Assembly: GCA_020720045.1 (NCBI GenBank)
Contig: DYPH01000056.1
Coordinates: forward strand, 1-35,734
Source of the DNA: Sorangium cellulosum
GTDB taxonomy: Bacteria > Myxococcota_A > Polyangia > Polyangiales > Polyangiaceae
Direction of reading: 5' to 3'
DNA length: 35,734 nucleotides
Shown here: positions 23,262-31,825 of the stretch, piece by piece
How the letters are laid out: every line of letters starts with the position of its first letter
Numbering within the stretch: position 1 is the stretch's first letter
The notes under the pieces: model-generated
What the model was told of the DNA's origin: nothing
Database searches by the model: none
Seen by the model: the letters and a program-made list of their open reading frames with translations, nothing else
Position numbers and translations under genes: made by a program

Positions 23262-25535
23262 TCAGTTCTTCTTGCGCGTGCGGCCGAAGATCGCAGCGAC
23301 GGCCAGGCCGACCATGGCGAACAGACCGGTCGCTCCCGAGGTTGCCGGGGTCACCGCGCAGCTGCCACCTTCGAGGGTCGCACCGTCATCGACGCCCGCT
23401 CCGGCATCGGCGCCCGCTCCGGCATCGGCGCCCGCATCGCCGGTTCCGCCGTCGGGGAGGGGAGTGTTCGCCTTTTCCAAGTAGTCCTTCGCGCCGTTTC
23501 CGTTCGCGTCGGTCTTCTCGTTGCCGTCCGTGATGCCGTCGCCGTCGGCGTCGGTATCGAGGTAGTTCTTCTTTCCATCGCCATCGACGTCGTCAGACAC
23601 CTTGGCCGCCTTGGCGTCGGCGATTTCGTCCTTCGTGAGGATACTATCGCCGTCGTCGTCGGTATCGAGGGCGTCGATTTTGCCGTCGGCGTCGGTGTCG
23701 ATCGCCTTCGCGGCATCGGAGCCGACTTCGACGCCATCCTTGATGCCGTCGCCGTCGCTATCGGCATTGTTTGGGTCGGTCCCGAAGGTCTTTTCCTGGG
23801 AGTCGGCGAGCCCGTCGCTGTCGCTATCGCTGTCGCAAACCTTCGACGTCGCGTTGCAGGCGAGCGCGCCGCGGCAGGGGTCGTTCGCCGGGTTCGCCGT
23901 GCAGGATTCCCCCAAAACGAGCCCACACTTCTTGTCCGAGCCGCAGGCGTTCATTCGGCATTCCGCGTTGCTCGCGCAGCCGACGCCTTCGTTGAGGCCG
24001 CATTTGCTATCGGTTTTCTCACAGACGCCGCTCTCGCAGGTCGTTGCCGCGACGCGCGGATCTGCGCCGGCCGACGTACAGGCTTCGCCGTTGAGCGTCG
24101 CCTCGCCGTTCTTCGCCTTCACCGAGCAGGAGCCGGCGCTGCCGCCAACCTTGAGGCAAATGGGCGCCGCCGCCGAACAGCTCGGTGCCGTCGCGCCGCC
24201 AAAATCGCTGGCGCAACCGGTGCACACGCCGGCAGCCGCCACGACCGTGCAGAACGATTTGTTGGGGTCGCCGCAATGCGCGGTCGCCGGAAGGGCGGCG
24301 TTGATGCGCGCGGCACCCGCCTCGGCAGCGGCACTGTCGGCGAGACAGTCGTTGTCCGAGTCGACGTCGAGGTAGTCGGGGAGGCCATCGTTGTCGGTGT
24401 CGACGACGCAGTTGCCTTCGGCGACGTCGAGGACGCCATCACCGTCAGAATCGCCGGCAGCAACCTTGGCGGTCGCCTGGAAGACGAGCGTGTGAAGAGC
24501 CTCGTTTCCGTTGCCGGTAAAGGCGTAGGTCGCGCTTACGGCATCGTCCGCAATGACGGACGTCATCGAATAGAGTTCGTCATCGAGGCGCCCATCACCG
24601 GGGGCAACGTTCGAGATTTTGTCCCCTTTCAGACCGATCGCTTTGAACGCCGCATCGGCACCGAAGGAGCCGCCGGTCCACAGCTCATCGAGAGTGTCCT
24701 TGCTCCCATCGTCGGAGCCGCCTGCCGAGGTGCTGAGGTTCGTCCCGTTGATGGTGACGGTGCTGTTCTGCTCCCCCTCGGAATACTCCCAGGCAACGGT
24801 CGCGCTCATCGGGAACGGATCGGCCCGAACGTCGTTGACGGGGCAGTTGTTCGCAATCGGCTTGGGGAAGTTGATCGTGCCGCCGGCCGCACCGGAACTC
24901 CCATTGACCGTCCCGGTTTGCACCGTCACGTTGCGGAGCGGCGCCGCCGCAAGTTCGTAAACGACAATGAGCGTGTGCCCAAGAAGCTTCGGATAAACGA
25001 AGTTATCTGCCGGGGACGTATCTCCGCGCTCATGAATCGGAATATCGACGATATTTCCCGTCGCCGTTGCGCCGGCCGCCGTTTCGACGAGCGGCTTTAC
25101 GACCGCCGTAGCGTCGTTGACGTAGTTCCAAAAGGTGTCATCGCGGTGTGCCACCTCGCCGATAAGCGGGAAGGTGAGGGGCGCATTTACGGCGCTCCCG
25201 AGGATGACACCGCGCGGCGTCGCTGCGATCGGGGAGAGCACACCAGCTGCGTTCAGGCCGCCGATGCCGCCAGAGACCAGGAAGGCTTTCTTGACCTTGG
25301 CCCCTTTGGGGATCTGGACCTTGACGACACCACTCGCAAAGGTCGTTTCGCTGCTCGTACCGGCCCAGCTGTCGGCGACGACGCCGCCACGGAGCGCTTC
25401 CACGAAGGTCGGATCAAGCGCGGCGGTAGGGGCGGCGGCGGCGACCTTTGCCAGCGAAAGCCCTCCGCAAAGCGCGACGAGTCCGAGTGATTTCAAGAGG
25501 CGGCGGCGGCGAGCGCCAAAAAGATAGGACGTCAT
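23262..25535 (-). CDS. Secreted Ca2+-binding TSP3-repeat protein with MYXO-CTERM-like tail
   Basis: A 757-residue exported protein. A basic N-terminus and hydrophobic segment (LLKSLGLVALCGGLSLAKVA) form a signal peptide. A roughly 350-residue beta-rich domain follows, then Cys-rich modules (GVCTGCASDFGG, CRMNACGSDKKCGLVLGESC) and Asp-rich thrombospondin type-3 repeats such as DSDSDGLADSQEKTFGTDPN, which bind calcium. A Gly/Ala/Asp linker precedes a Cys, a hydrophobic helix and a basic end (GLFAMVGLAVAAIFGRTRKK). That tail fits the MYXO-CTERM sorting signal, which is anchored and cleaved at the cell surface. It is transcribed alone and convergent with the gene at 22410. Confidence 0.9.
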   Translation of the reverse strand: MTSYLFGARRRRLLKSLGLVALCGGLSLAKVAAAAPTAALDPTFVEALRGGVVADSWAGTSSETTFASGVVKVQIPKGAKVKKAFLVSGGIGGLNAAGVLSPIAATPRGVILGSAVNAPLTFPLIGEVAHRDDTFWNYVNDATAVVKPLVETAAGATATGNIVDIPIHERGDTSPADNFVYPKLLGHTLIVVYELAAAPLRNVTVQTGTVNGSSGAAGGTINFPKPIANNCPVNDVRADPFPMSATVAWEYSEGEQNSTVTINGTNLSTSAGGSDDGSKDTLDELWTGGSFGADAAFKAIGLKGDKISNVAPGDGRLDDELYSMTSVIADDAVSATYAFTGNGNEALHTLVFQATAKVAAGDSDGDGVLDVAEGNCVVDTDNDGLPDYLDVDSDNDCLADSAAAEAGAARINAALPATAHCGDPNKSFCTVVAAAGVCTGCASDFGGATAPSCSAAAPICLKVGGSAGSCSVKAKNGEATLNGEACTSAGADPRVAATTCESGVCEKTDSKCGLNEGVGCASNAECRMNACGSDKKCGLVLGESCTANPANDPCRGALACNATSKVCDSDSDSDGLADSQEKTFGTDPNNADSDGDGIKDGVEVGSDAAKAIDTDADGKIDALDTDDDGDSILTKDEIADAKAAKVSDDVDGDGKKNYLDTDADGDGITDGNEKTDANGNGAKDYLEKANTPLPDGGTGDAGADAGAGADAGAGVDDGATLEGGSCAVTPATSGATGLFAMVGLAVAAIFGRTRKKN
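23393..23441. repeat. 18-bp in-gene tandem repeat encoding the Asp/Ala/Gly linker
   Basis: Two full 18-bp copies of CGCCCGCTCCGGCATCGG and a partial third encode the DAGADAGAGADAGAG linker of the surface protein. The unit is a multiple of three, so copy changes would keep the frame. Confidence 0.7.
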
Positions 25536-25695
25536 GGTGAACCCTCAAGCGGAATCCCGTCACGATGGCGGGCCCAGATAATTCGCAGGAAAGCGCGCCT
25601 GCGCGTCCACCTCTGACGGAAGTGCGCTGCCATGTCGAAAGAACTGTTGAGAATGCAGGCTTGGGGCGAAACTTGTAGCTTCAAGACGACACCCC

Positions 25696-25718
25696 CCGTC
25701 CCGCGAAGCGGGGGACGG
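25696..25718. repeat. Hairpin after small membrane protein gene, related to the dispersed repeat
   Basis: CCGTCCCGC and GCGGGGGACGG pair around a GAA loop. The minus-strand reading GCGCCGTCCCCCGCTTCGCGG matches the hairpin core of the repeats at 6874 and 26037. It begins just after the stop at 25722 and may end transcription, although no T-run follows. Confidence 0.55.
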
Positions 25719-25721
25719 CGC

Positions 25722-26156
25722 TCAGCGCCGCGCTTTCAACGCGAAGTAGGCTGCGCCGCCGCCGAAGAGGTGGATGGCGACCTTGATCCCCTGGAGCAGG
25801 ATCCAGACGCCTTCGCCCCCCTTCATCATTTGAAAGACGGTCATCGCGGCGCCGACGCCGTGGAGCCAGAGCAGGCGCTGGGCGGCGGCGGTGTCCCGAA
25901 TAGACCTGAAAGCCCCGGTAGGCGTAGAGGCCGACGAGCACGAACGGCATGATCATCTGGATGCCGGAGCTCTCCCCGAGGCCGATCAGGAGCGTGAGCC
26001 CCGCCCAGTAGAGGCTCGCCGCAAAGGCGCCTACATCGAACTCCGCGCCGTCTCCCGCTTCGCGGACGGACGCGTGGGGGCAGCAAGGACGAAGGGCGTC
26101 TTCGACGCAGGTCCTTGCGGGGAGAAGCCGGGCGGTTCGTAGGGATTGGAATTCAC
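25722..26156 (-). CDS. Small membrane protein with two compensating frameshifts
   Basis: No single frame reads the whole gene. From a GTG at 26156, one frame gives VNSNPYEPPGFSPQGPASKT and then stops. A second frame gives GAFAASLYWAGLTLLIGLGE and IMPFVLVGLYAYRGFQVYS. The first frame resumes with TAAAQRLLWLHGVGAAMTVF, HLFGGGAAYFALKARR and the stop at 25722-25724. Adding a base in the G5 run at 26076-26080 and removing one G near 25895-25910 joins them into about 144 residues. The product has an N-terminal Pro-rich cytosolic stretch and three or four membrane helices. The function is unknown. It is divergent from recD2. Confidence 0.65.
26037..26075. repeat. 39-bp dispersed hairpin repeat, copy 2 (inside small membrane protein gene)
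   Basis: It matches 6874-6912 at 37 of 39 bases and is read in the same frame, giving ASVREAGDGAEF against ASVRKAGDGAEF in the unrelated GT-C gene. It lies where the Pro-rich N-terminus meets the membrane domain. Confidence 0.75.
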
Positions 26157-26241
26157 GGCTGTTCCGGTACCGCGGTCGGCGCCGCCGTGCGGGAAAAAAA
26201 CGGCCCTCCCGAGCGTCTTCCTCGCTAGGTTCGTCGGCGCC

Positions 26242-28566
26242 ATGGCGTCTCCCCCGGCTCGCCCGTCCCCTTCGTTGCCTATGGTGGCTGGGGCTTCCAC
26301 AGGCAGGCTCTTTGCGCGGAAAGAAGCGGGGCGCGAGCGGGCCGTCGAGGGGGAAGTCCTTCGAATCACCTTCGAAAACGAAGAGACCGGCTTCCGCGTC
26401 CTCAAGCTTGGCATCGAGATCGAAGGGGTCACCCAGGAGCTCGTCGTCGTCGGTTCGCTCCCGAAGGTCGCCCCAGGGACGCGCGTCCGGGTCGCCGGCA
26501 CCCGCCACGTCGACCCGAAGTTTGGCGAGCAGCTCCGCGCGGAGACCCTCGTCGAGCTCGCCCCAGACACCCTCCGGGGCCTTGAGAAATTCCTCGGGAG
26601 CGGCCGGATCCCCGGCGTCGGCCCGGCGACGGCGAAGCTCCTCGTGAAGCACTTCGGCCAGAAGATCCTCCAGATCCTCGACGACGCCCCCGAGCGCCTC
26701 CGCGAGATCCCCGGGCTCGGCAAACGGAAGGCGGGCGCCATCGCCGAGGCCTGGGCCGCCCAGGCAGGACTCCGCGAGATCTTTATGTTTCTCCAGGCCC
26801 ACGGCGCCTCCCCCCAGCTCGCCGCGCGGATCCACCGCCGCTGGGGGCGCGACGCCGTGCGGATTGTCCAGCAGGACCCCTACCGGCTCGCCCTCGAGGT
26901 CTGGGGGGTCGGCTTCCGGACCGCCGACAAGATCGCCCAGTCGCTCGGCGTCCAGGCGAGCTCGCCGCGCCGCCTCCAGGCCGGCATCCTCCACGTCCTC
27001 CACGAGCGCTCCCTCCAGGGGCACGTCTGCGTGACCGACGAGTCGCTCCGCGCCGCCGCGCGCACCCTCCTGTTTTCCCAGGAAACGCAGGGGGATGGCC
27101 CCGGTGACCTCGACGACGCTACCCTCGATTTCGCCGTCGACGCCCTCGTCCTCGCCAAGCTCGCCGTCCGCCACCGGGACGCCGCCGCCACCTGGATCTA
27201 CGACGCCCGCCTCTGGGCCGAGGAGGGGGCGCTTGTGGTGCGCGTCCACCGGCTCTTGGAGCGCGAGCTCGCGCCGATCCCCCTCGACGACGACGCCCTC
27301 GGAACCCTCGAAGAAGACCTCGGAATTTCCCTGGCCGACGCGCAACGGGACGCCGTCCGCCTCGCCGCCACGGCGCCGTTTTTGATCATCACCGGCGGCC
27401 CCGGCGTCGGGAAGACGACCGTCGTCCGCGCGCTCCTCGCCCTCTACAAAAGCGCCGGCCTCACCGTCGCCCTCGCCGCACCGACCGGCCGCGCCGCCAA
27501 GCGCATGAGCGAAGCGACCGGCGCCGAAGCGAGCACCCTCCACCGGCTCCTCGAATTCGATCCAAAAGGGGCCAAAGAGACGGAAGGGGGCGGCGCCAAC
27601 CGCTTCAAGCGGGGTCTCGACAAGCCGATCGACGCCGACGTGGTCATCGTCGACGAGAGCTCGATGATGGACGTACCGCTCGCCCGCGCCGTCCTCGAAG
27701 CGATCCCAATGCACGCGCGGGTGCTGCTTGTCGGCGACGTCGATCAGCTCCCGAGCGTCGGCCCCGGCGCCGTGCTTGAAGACCTCCTCGCCTCGAAGCT
27801 CGTCCCCTCGGTGCGCCTGACGCGGATTTTTCGCCAAGGATCATCGAGTCTTATCGTCGAGAACGCCCACCGCATCAACGACGGCGAACTCCCGATCGCG
27901 CCGCCGAAGGGGGAGCTCGCCGACTTCTTCCTCGTCGAGCGCAAAGAGCCGGAGGCGCTCCTCGCCGCCGTCCTTGAGCTCGTCACGAACCGGATCCCGA
28001 GCCGCTTCGGCTACGACCCGATCCGCGACGTCCAGGTCCTCGTCCCGATGCGGAGCGGCGTCCTCGGGACCGAGCGCCTCAACCGGGAGCTCCAGCAGGC
28101 GCTCAACGGCGGCCCAACCTTCACCGGCCCGCAAGTCGTGCGCCCGCGCGGGAATTTCCGCGTTGGCGACAAGGTGATGCAGCTCCGCAACGACTACGAG
28201 CGGAGCGTCTGGAACGGCGATATCGGCTTCGTCGCGAGCGTCCAACCGGACGACGACCGCCTCACCGTCCTCTTCGACGACCAGCGGGAGGTCGCCTACG
28301 ACCCGTCGACCCTCGACGAGCTCGTGCTCGCCTACGCGACGACGATCCACAAGAGCCAGGGGAGCGAGTACCCGGTCGTCGTCCTCCCGCTGGCGGCCGC
28401 CCACTTTGTGCTGCTGTCAAAAAACCTGGTTTATACGGCAGTTACCCGCGGCAAGAAGCTCGTCGTCGTCGTCACCGACGGCCGCGCCCTCAAGACCGCC
28501 CTCAGCCGCCAACGCACCGAACCGCGAGGAACCCGCCTCCGCGAACGGCTCCTCGTGGTCGAGTAG
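26242..28566 (+). CDS. recD2: RecD2-type SF1B DNA helicase
   Basis: A 774-residue 5'-3' DNA helicase. The N-terminal OB-like region (GEVLRITFENEETGFRVLKL) is followed by helix-hairpin-helix motifs (IPGVGPATAKLLV and IPGLGKRKAGAI), the RecD2 pattern. Walker A GGPGVGKTT is near 384-392, motif Ia AAPTGRAAKRM, Walker B DVVIVDESSMMD, motif III LLVGDVDQLPSVGPG, motif IV LTRIFRQ and motifs V/VI YATTIHKSQGSEYPVVV and LVYTAVTRGKK are all present. RecD2 acts outside RecBCD in repair and replication-fork processing. I chose the ATG at 26242 because upstream codons overlap the divergent membrane gene's promoter region. It converges with the restriction gene 12 bases away, with no terminator. Confidence 0.95.
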   Translation: MASPPARPSPSLPMVAGASTGRLFARKEAGRERAVEGEVLRITFENEETGFRVLKLGIEIEGVTQELVVVGSLPKVAPGTRVRVAGTRHVDPKFGEQLRAETLVELAPDTLRGLEKFLGSGRIPGVGPATAKLLVKHFGQKILQILDDAPERLREIPGLGKRKAGAIAEAWAAQAGLREIFMFLQAHGASPQLAARIHRRWGRDAVRIVQQDPYRLALEVWGVGFRTADKIAQSLGVQASSPRRLQAGILHVLHERSLQGHVCVTDESLRAAARTLLFSQETQGDGPGDLDDATLDFAVDALVLAKLAVRHRDAAATWIYDARLWAEEGALVVRVHRLLERELAPIPLDDDALGTLEEDLGISLADAQRDAVRLAATAPFLIITGGPGVGKTTVVRALLALYKSAGLTVALAAPTGRAAKRMSEATGAEASTLHRLLEFDPKGAKETEGGGANRFKRGLDKPIDADVVIVDESSMMDVPLARAVLEAIPMHARVLLVGDVDQLPSVGPGAVLEDLLASKLVPSVRLTRIFRQGSSSLIVENAHRINDGELPIAPPKGELADFFLVERKEPEALLAAVLELVTNRIPSRFGYDPIRDVQVLVPMRSGVLGTERLNRELQQALNGGPTFTGPQVVRPRGNFRVGDKVMQLRNDYERSVWNGDIGFVASVQPDDDRLTVLFDDQREVAYDPSTLDELVLAYATTIHKSQGSEYPVVVLPLAAAHFVLLSKNLVYTAVTRGKKLVVVVTDGRALKTALSRQRTEPRGTRLRERLLVVE

Positions 28567-28578
28567 CTCGTTTGTGCT

Positions 28579-30270
28579 CTAGCGAAAGTCGACCCGCCAC
28601 AGGGCGACCGCCAATCGGGCGAGCCGCTCCTGGCGGGCATCGATCTGCGCAAGGCCCCACTCTTCCGGCGCTCTCTCGGCCAACTCGCGCGTCACGGCGT
28701 ACGTGCTCGCCAGGAAGCGCTCCCGCTTTTCTGGGAACGGCGCGTTGCCAGCGTCCTTGTTGGCTCCGCGCTCCAGGAGCGTGAGATTTCCGAGCCGGAA
28801 GAGCGCATCTCGGTGGCGTTCCGCCGGAAGGGCCCAACCGCCCCCAGGATTCTCGGGGAGGACGTGCTCAATCGTCGCCGGGTCGTCCTCGGCGAACTCT
28901 CGTTCACTGAGCGACCCTTCGATTTTTCCAAGGATGTACTTCGCGAGCTTCTTGTTCGCCCCGTTCGTCACGATCCGATGGAAGGTGAAGTCCCGTTCAA
29001 ACTTCGCGTCTTCCACATAGATCCCCTGGAGGAGGTCGAAGACGCCCTTCGCGCTACGGACTTTCCCGGCGAGCAACGCCTGCGCCGCCTCCGAGTACGC
29101 GACGCCGAGGTCGTTCGGGTTGAGACCGCCGACCACGCTCCACCGGAACGTGATCACCACGAGGATCTCCAACACGCGCGCAAATGCGGCCTCGTCGAGC
29201 TTTTCAAACGCCGCAAAGACCAGCGGCGTGATCTGGGTCGCGCGAAAGAGGAGCAAGGTCCGCACGTGGGGGACGCAGGGGCGGCGGTCGATCCACAACG
29301 AATGGCTCGCATCGCCGAGGGCGCCGAAGAGCTCCGCGCGATCATGGAGCGCATCGATCAGGGCGAGCGCGTCTTCACCACTCCGGACCCGCGCTCGAAG
29401 CTTTTTGAAGAGCTGCTGGGCTCGAATTCGCGGCTCCTCGCAGAGCAAGTGGAAGCGCAAAAACTCGGGGAAACGCTCCTGCTTGACGACGCCAATGAGT
29501 GTTTGCCACCGGCGCTCAAGGACCTGAAAGTCCGAGGGGACCTTGACCAAAGAGAATAGGTAATTCTTCAGTAGGTCGGTGGTGGAGAGCTCAAGGCCAC
29601 GCGCATTGAGAGTTTCAAAGACCGTGTATGCGCTCAGCGAATCGTCGACCGCAATGACGATGAATTGAAGCCCGCGACCGGCGATATTCGATACGAGGGA
29701 GGCGAGCGCCTGTCCGTCTTTGAGGAGCGCGTCCTTTTCGAGGATCTTGCAAAAGTAGCGGAAGCAATCCCAGAGAAGACGATTCGAGCGCGAGAGGCCA
29801 CGAAGGTTCTTCGGGGGCTTTCGGCGCGCGACGTTATCCTGAAAGAATGCGTCATCATTGCTGTTCAGGCTGAGTTTGGGACGTTCGACGAGCGACGCGG
29901 CGTCTTTGTCGCCAATAAACCGTGCGCGTAGTTCCTTGGAGCGCTCGAGATTCTCGGAGCCCCCAAGTATTTCCAAGCGATCGATGACGGCGAGCACGAA
30001 GATGCTCAGCGTCGCGAGGCGCTGCTGGCCATCAATGATTTTCGACTCTTCTTCCGAGGAACTCTCGAGGACGATCGACCCCATGTAGTGCTTTTCTGCG
30101 CTACCGGGGCGCCCCGCAGCGGCGCGCAGTTCGTTCAAATCGGCCCAGAGATCTTCCCATTGTTCCTCCTCCCACGCGTAGTCGCGCTGAAAAGGGGGCA
30201 CGCGGAACCGATGCCCGTTGCCGAGGAGCGCGAGGAAGGTGGACGTCTTCGTGTCGAGGAGATGCGCCAT
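28579..30270 (-). CDS. DUF262/DUF1524 GmrSD-like type IV restriction protein
   Basis: A 563-residue fused protein. The N-terminal DUF262 domain has FRVPPFQRDYAWEEEQWEDL and the nucleotide-handling motif IIDGQQRLATL with DGQQR at 80-84. The middle shows AYTVFETLNARGLELSTTDL, also typical. The C-terminal DUF1524 HNH nuclease has TIEHVLPENPGG with His469 and LGNLTLLERGANKDAGNAPF. GmrSD-type enzymes cut DNA carrying modified cytosines and so act against phages with modified genomes. The same architecture is used in BrxU and SspE-like defence. A strong ribosome-binding site (AGGAGG) precedes the ATG at 30270. No other restriction-modification gene adjoins it. Confidence 0.9.
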   Translation of the reverse strand: MAHLLDTKTSTFLALLGNGHRFRVPPFQRDYAWEEEQWEDLWADLNELRAAAGRPGSAEKHYMGSIVLESSSEEESKIIDGQQRLATLSIFVLAVIDRLEILGGSENLERSKELRARFIGDKDAASLVERPKLSLNSNDDAFFQDNVARRKPPKNLRGLSRSNRLLWDCFRYFCKILEKDALLKDGQALASLVSNIAGRGLQFIVIAVDDSLSAYTVFETLNARGLELSTTDLLKNYLFSLVKVPSDFQVLERRWQTLIGVVKQERFPEFLRFHLLCEEPRIRAQQLFKKLRARVRSGEDALALIDALHDRAELFGALGDASHSLWIDRRPCVPHVRTLLLFRATQITPLVFAAFEKLDEAAFARVLEILVVITFRWSVVGGLNPNDLGVAYSEAAQALLAGKVRSAKGVFDLLQGIYVEDAKFERDFTFHRIVTNGANKKLAKYILGKIEGSLSEREFAEDDPATIEHVLPENPGGGWALPAERHRDALFRLGNLTLLERGANKDAGNAPFPEKRERFLASTYAVTRELAERAPEEWGLAQIDARQERLARLAVALWRVDFR

Positions 30271-30310
30271 GGGACCCCCCCTCCTCTAGCGCAGCTTCGC
30301 CGGGCTGCAC

Positions 30311-30331
30311 GGGCCCTACGAAACAGGGCCC
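30311..30331 (-). terminator. Hairpin after the 241-aa membrane protein gene
   Basis: GGGCCCT (30311-30317) and AGGGCCC (30325-30331) form a perfect seven-bp stem with a seven-base loop, directly abutting the minus-strand stop at 30332. There is no clear T-run, so it is a weak intrinsic terminator at best. Confidence 0.5.
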
Positions 30332-31057
30332 CTACACCTTCGCGATCCACTCCTCGAGGCGGGCGAAGGGGACCTGCTTCGTCGCCGCCGCTTCGACGAC
30401 GTCGGCGATCGCCCCCTCCGAGGCCGATCGCGGGGAAATATGGGTGCGGAGCTGGAGGATGCAGCCGTCGCGGAGCAGGGAAGGGAGGCGCTTCTTGAGG
30501 CGCCGTCGCGGCTGAACCTCGAAGACGTAGCGGGGGAGGAGCGCGACGAGCCCGAGCTTGGCCACGGCGCGCCCGAGGGCCGGCGTCGCGAGGGGTGGGA
30601 GGACCGCTTCCAGAGGGATTTCCGCAGCTTCCGCGCGGGTGAGGATCGGTTCGAGCGCTTCACGGACGGCGGTCGGCCCCTGGAAGAGGCCGAGGCGATC
30701 TCGGGGGCCGATGCCGATCGCCAGGGAAAAGCCGCGGTCACGAAGGGCCTTGAGGTGCTCGGTGGTCGCGTCCGACGCGACGAGGACCGTCGCCGGGAGT
30801 GTGCGCGCCTCGGCAGCGGCGAGGAGGCTCGGGTCGTCTTCGAGGACGAGGAGCAGGCCGCGCGCGCCGGCGGGGCCGGAGACCCACCCGTCGGCGAAGA
30901 TGTCGCGGCGGACGAAGAGGGCGAAGTAAACGAGCGCTAGGTAGGCGAAAAAGCCGAGCGTCGCGACCGGGAGCGGCGGCGGCTCGGCAAGCAGGCTCCA
31001 GGCGGCGAGGGCGAGGGCGAAGAGGGTGGCGAGGAAAAAGAGCGCCCGAAAGATCAC
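30332..31057 (-). CDS. Membrane-anchored protein of unknown function (241 aa)
   Basis: A 241-residue protein with two N-terminal membrane helices (LFFLATLFALALAAWSLLA and VATLGFFAYLALVYFALFV) and a soluble domain of about 180 residues. The soluble part alternates strands and helices (GLLLVLEDDPSLLAAA, ATVLVASDATTEHLKALRDR, FSLAIGIGPRDRLGL, TPALGRAVAKLGLVALLPRY). This looks like a degenerate TIM-barrel or polysaccharide-deacetylase-like fold, but no catalytic His or Asp set is recognisable, so I make no functional call. Its ATG overlaps the stop of the 172-residue membrane protein gene as ATGA, so the two are co-translated. Confidence 0.75.
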   Translation of the reverse strand: MIFRALFFLATLFALALAAWSLLAEPPPLPVATLGFFAYLALVYFALFVRRDIFADGWVSGPAGARGLLLVLEDDPSLLAAAEARTLPATVLVASDATTEHLKALRDRGFSLAIGIGPRDRLGLFQGPTAVREALEPILTRAEAAEIPLEAVLPPLATPALGRAVAKLGLVALLPRYVFEVQPRRRLKKRLPSLLRDGCILQLRTHISPRSASEGAIADVVEAAATKQVPFARLEEWIAKV

Positions 31058-31572
31058 TTTCCGCGTTTCTGCTTCGCCGGCTCTTCTTCGTCGTCGAGAT
31101 CTTCCTCGCTCGCGGCGGCTTTGCTGCCCGGCGCAACGCGGACCTTCGCCGAAGCCTTCCCGTCCCCTTCGGCCTCCGGCGTGTTGTCGAGCTCAAAGAA
31201 GCCGCCAAGGAGCCCCGAGACCGCCGGAAGTGCCGTGTAGGCGAGATCGCCAAGGGAACCCTTGCCGGCGCCGACCGTGGAGAGGTCGAGGTTCAGGTGG
31301 ACGAACTTCCGCAGCACAAACAGGAGCCCCATCGCGAGGAGCGACCCGAAGAAGGCCTTGAGTCCCGCCTCGATTTTCCCCGTCTGGTGCCAGATCGGCT
31401 TCCCGGTGACGAGGCCAGTCAGCGTCCCGGTCACGGCAGCCCCCAGGTAGGCAAAAATCGCCCCCGGCGGGCCGGCGAAGGGGAGCGAGAGCCCCCGGGT
31501 CGCTGCGACGGCGACGCCCAAGCCGACCACGGTACCTACGAGCAAGCCAAGGAGAAGACGCTTCAAAAACAT
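31054..31572 (-). CDS. Small integral membrane protein (172 aa)
   Basis: A 172-residue protein with four hydrophobic segments: LLLGLLVGTVVGLGVAVAA, AIFAYLGAAVTGTLTGLVTG, FFGSLLAMGLLFVLRKFV and a shorter one near LPAVSGLLGGFFEL. An acidic then Lys-rich cytoplasmic tail (EEDLDDEEEPAKQKRGK) follows. There is no recognisable domain. It is the first gene of a two-gene unit with the 241-residue membrane protein. The spacer upstream holds a long inverted repeat, and the divergent lipoprotein gene lies beyond it. Confidence 0.75.
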   Translation of the reverse strand: MFLKRLLLGLLVGTVVGLGVAVAATRGLSLPFAGPPGAIFAYLGAAVTGTLTGLVTGKPIWHQTGKIEAGLKAFFGSLLAMGLLFVLRKFVHLNLDLSTVGAGKGSLGDLAYTALPAVSGLLGGFFELDNTPEAEGDGKASAKVRVAPGSKAAASEEDLDDEEEPAKQKRGK

Positions 31573-31626
31573 GCCACCTCCGACCTTACCCCGCGGCGGC
31601 GCTACTTACGACCTTTCCAAGCGCTG

Positions 31627-31689
31627 GGGCCCGTCCGTTCGCGACCGCCCACAGAAACGCTGGTAGCGGTCGCGAGAGACGGCGGGCCC
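31627..31689. repeat. 63-bp imperfect inverted repeat in divergent spacer
   Basis: GGGCCC outer arms and a perfect 10-bp inner stem (TCGCGACCGC at 31639-31648, GCGGTCGCGA at 31666-31675) enclose a 17-base loop. It lies in the 253-bp spacer between the minus-strand membrane gene and the plus-strand lipoprotein gene. Nothing else is recognised in this spacer. Confidence 0.7.
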
Positions 31690-31825
31690 ACTTCCACGGC
31701 CTTGTGGGGGATCTTCGCACCACCCATGCCGTTGGCCTCCGCGGTTAAAAGAGGGCGAATTCGTCGGCTCGGCTCCGATTTTGGCCCCGGTTTGCGCTGG
31801 CACGATCGCTGCGTCTCCGACCGAC

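Noticed and set aside
25681-27837. 718-codon minus-strand open frame
   Set aside because: Most of it is antisense to recD2. Only its last part reads the middle of the real small membrane protein, which is annotated separately.
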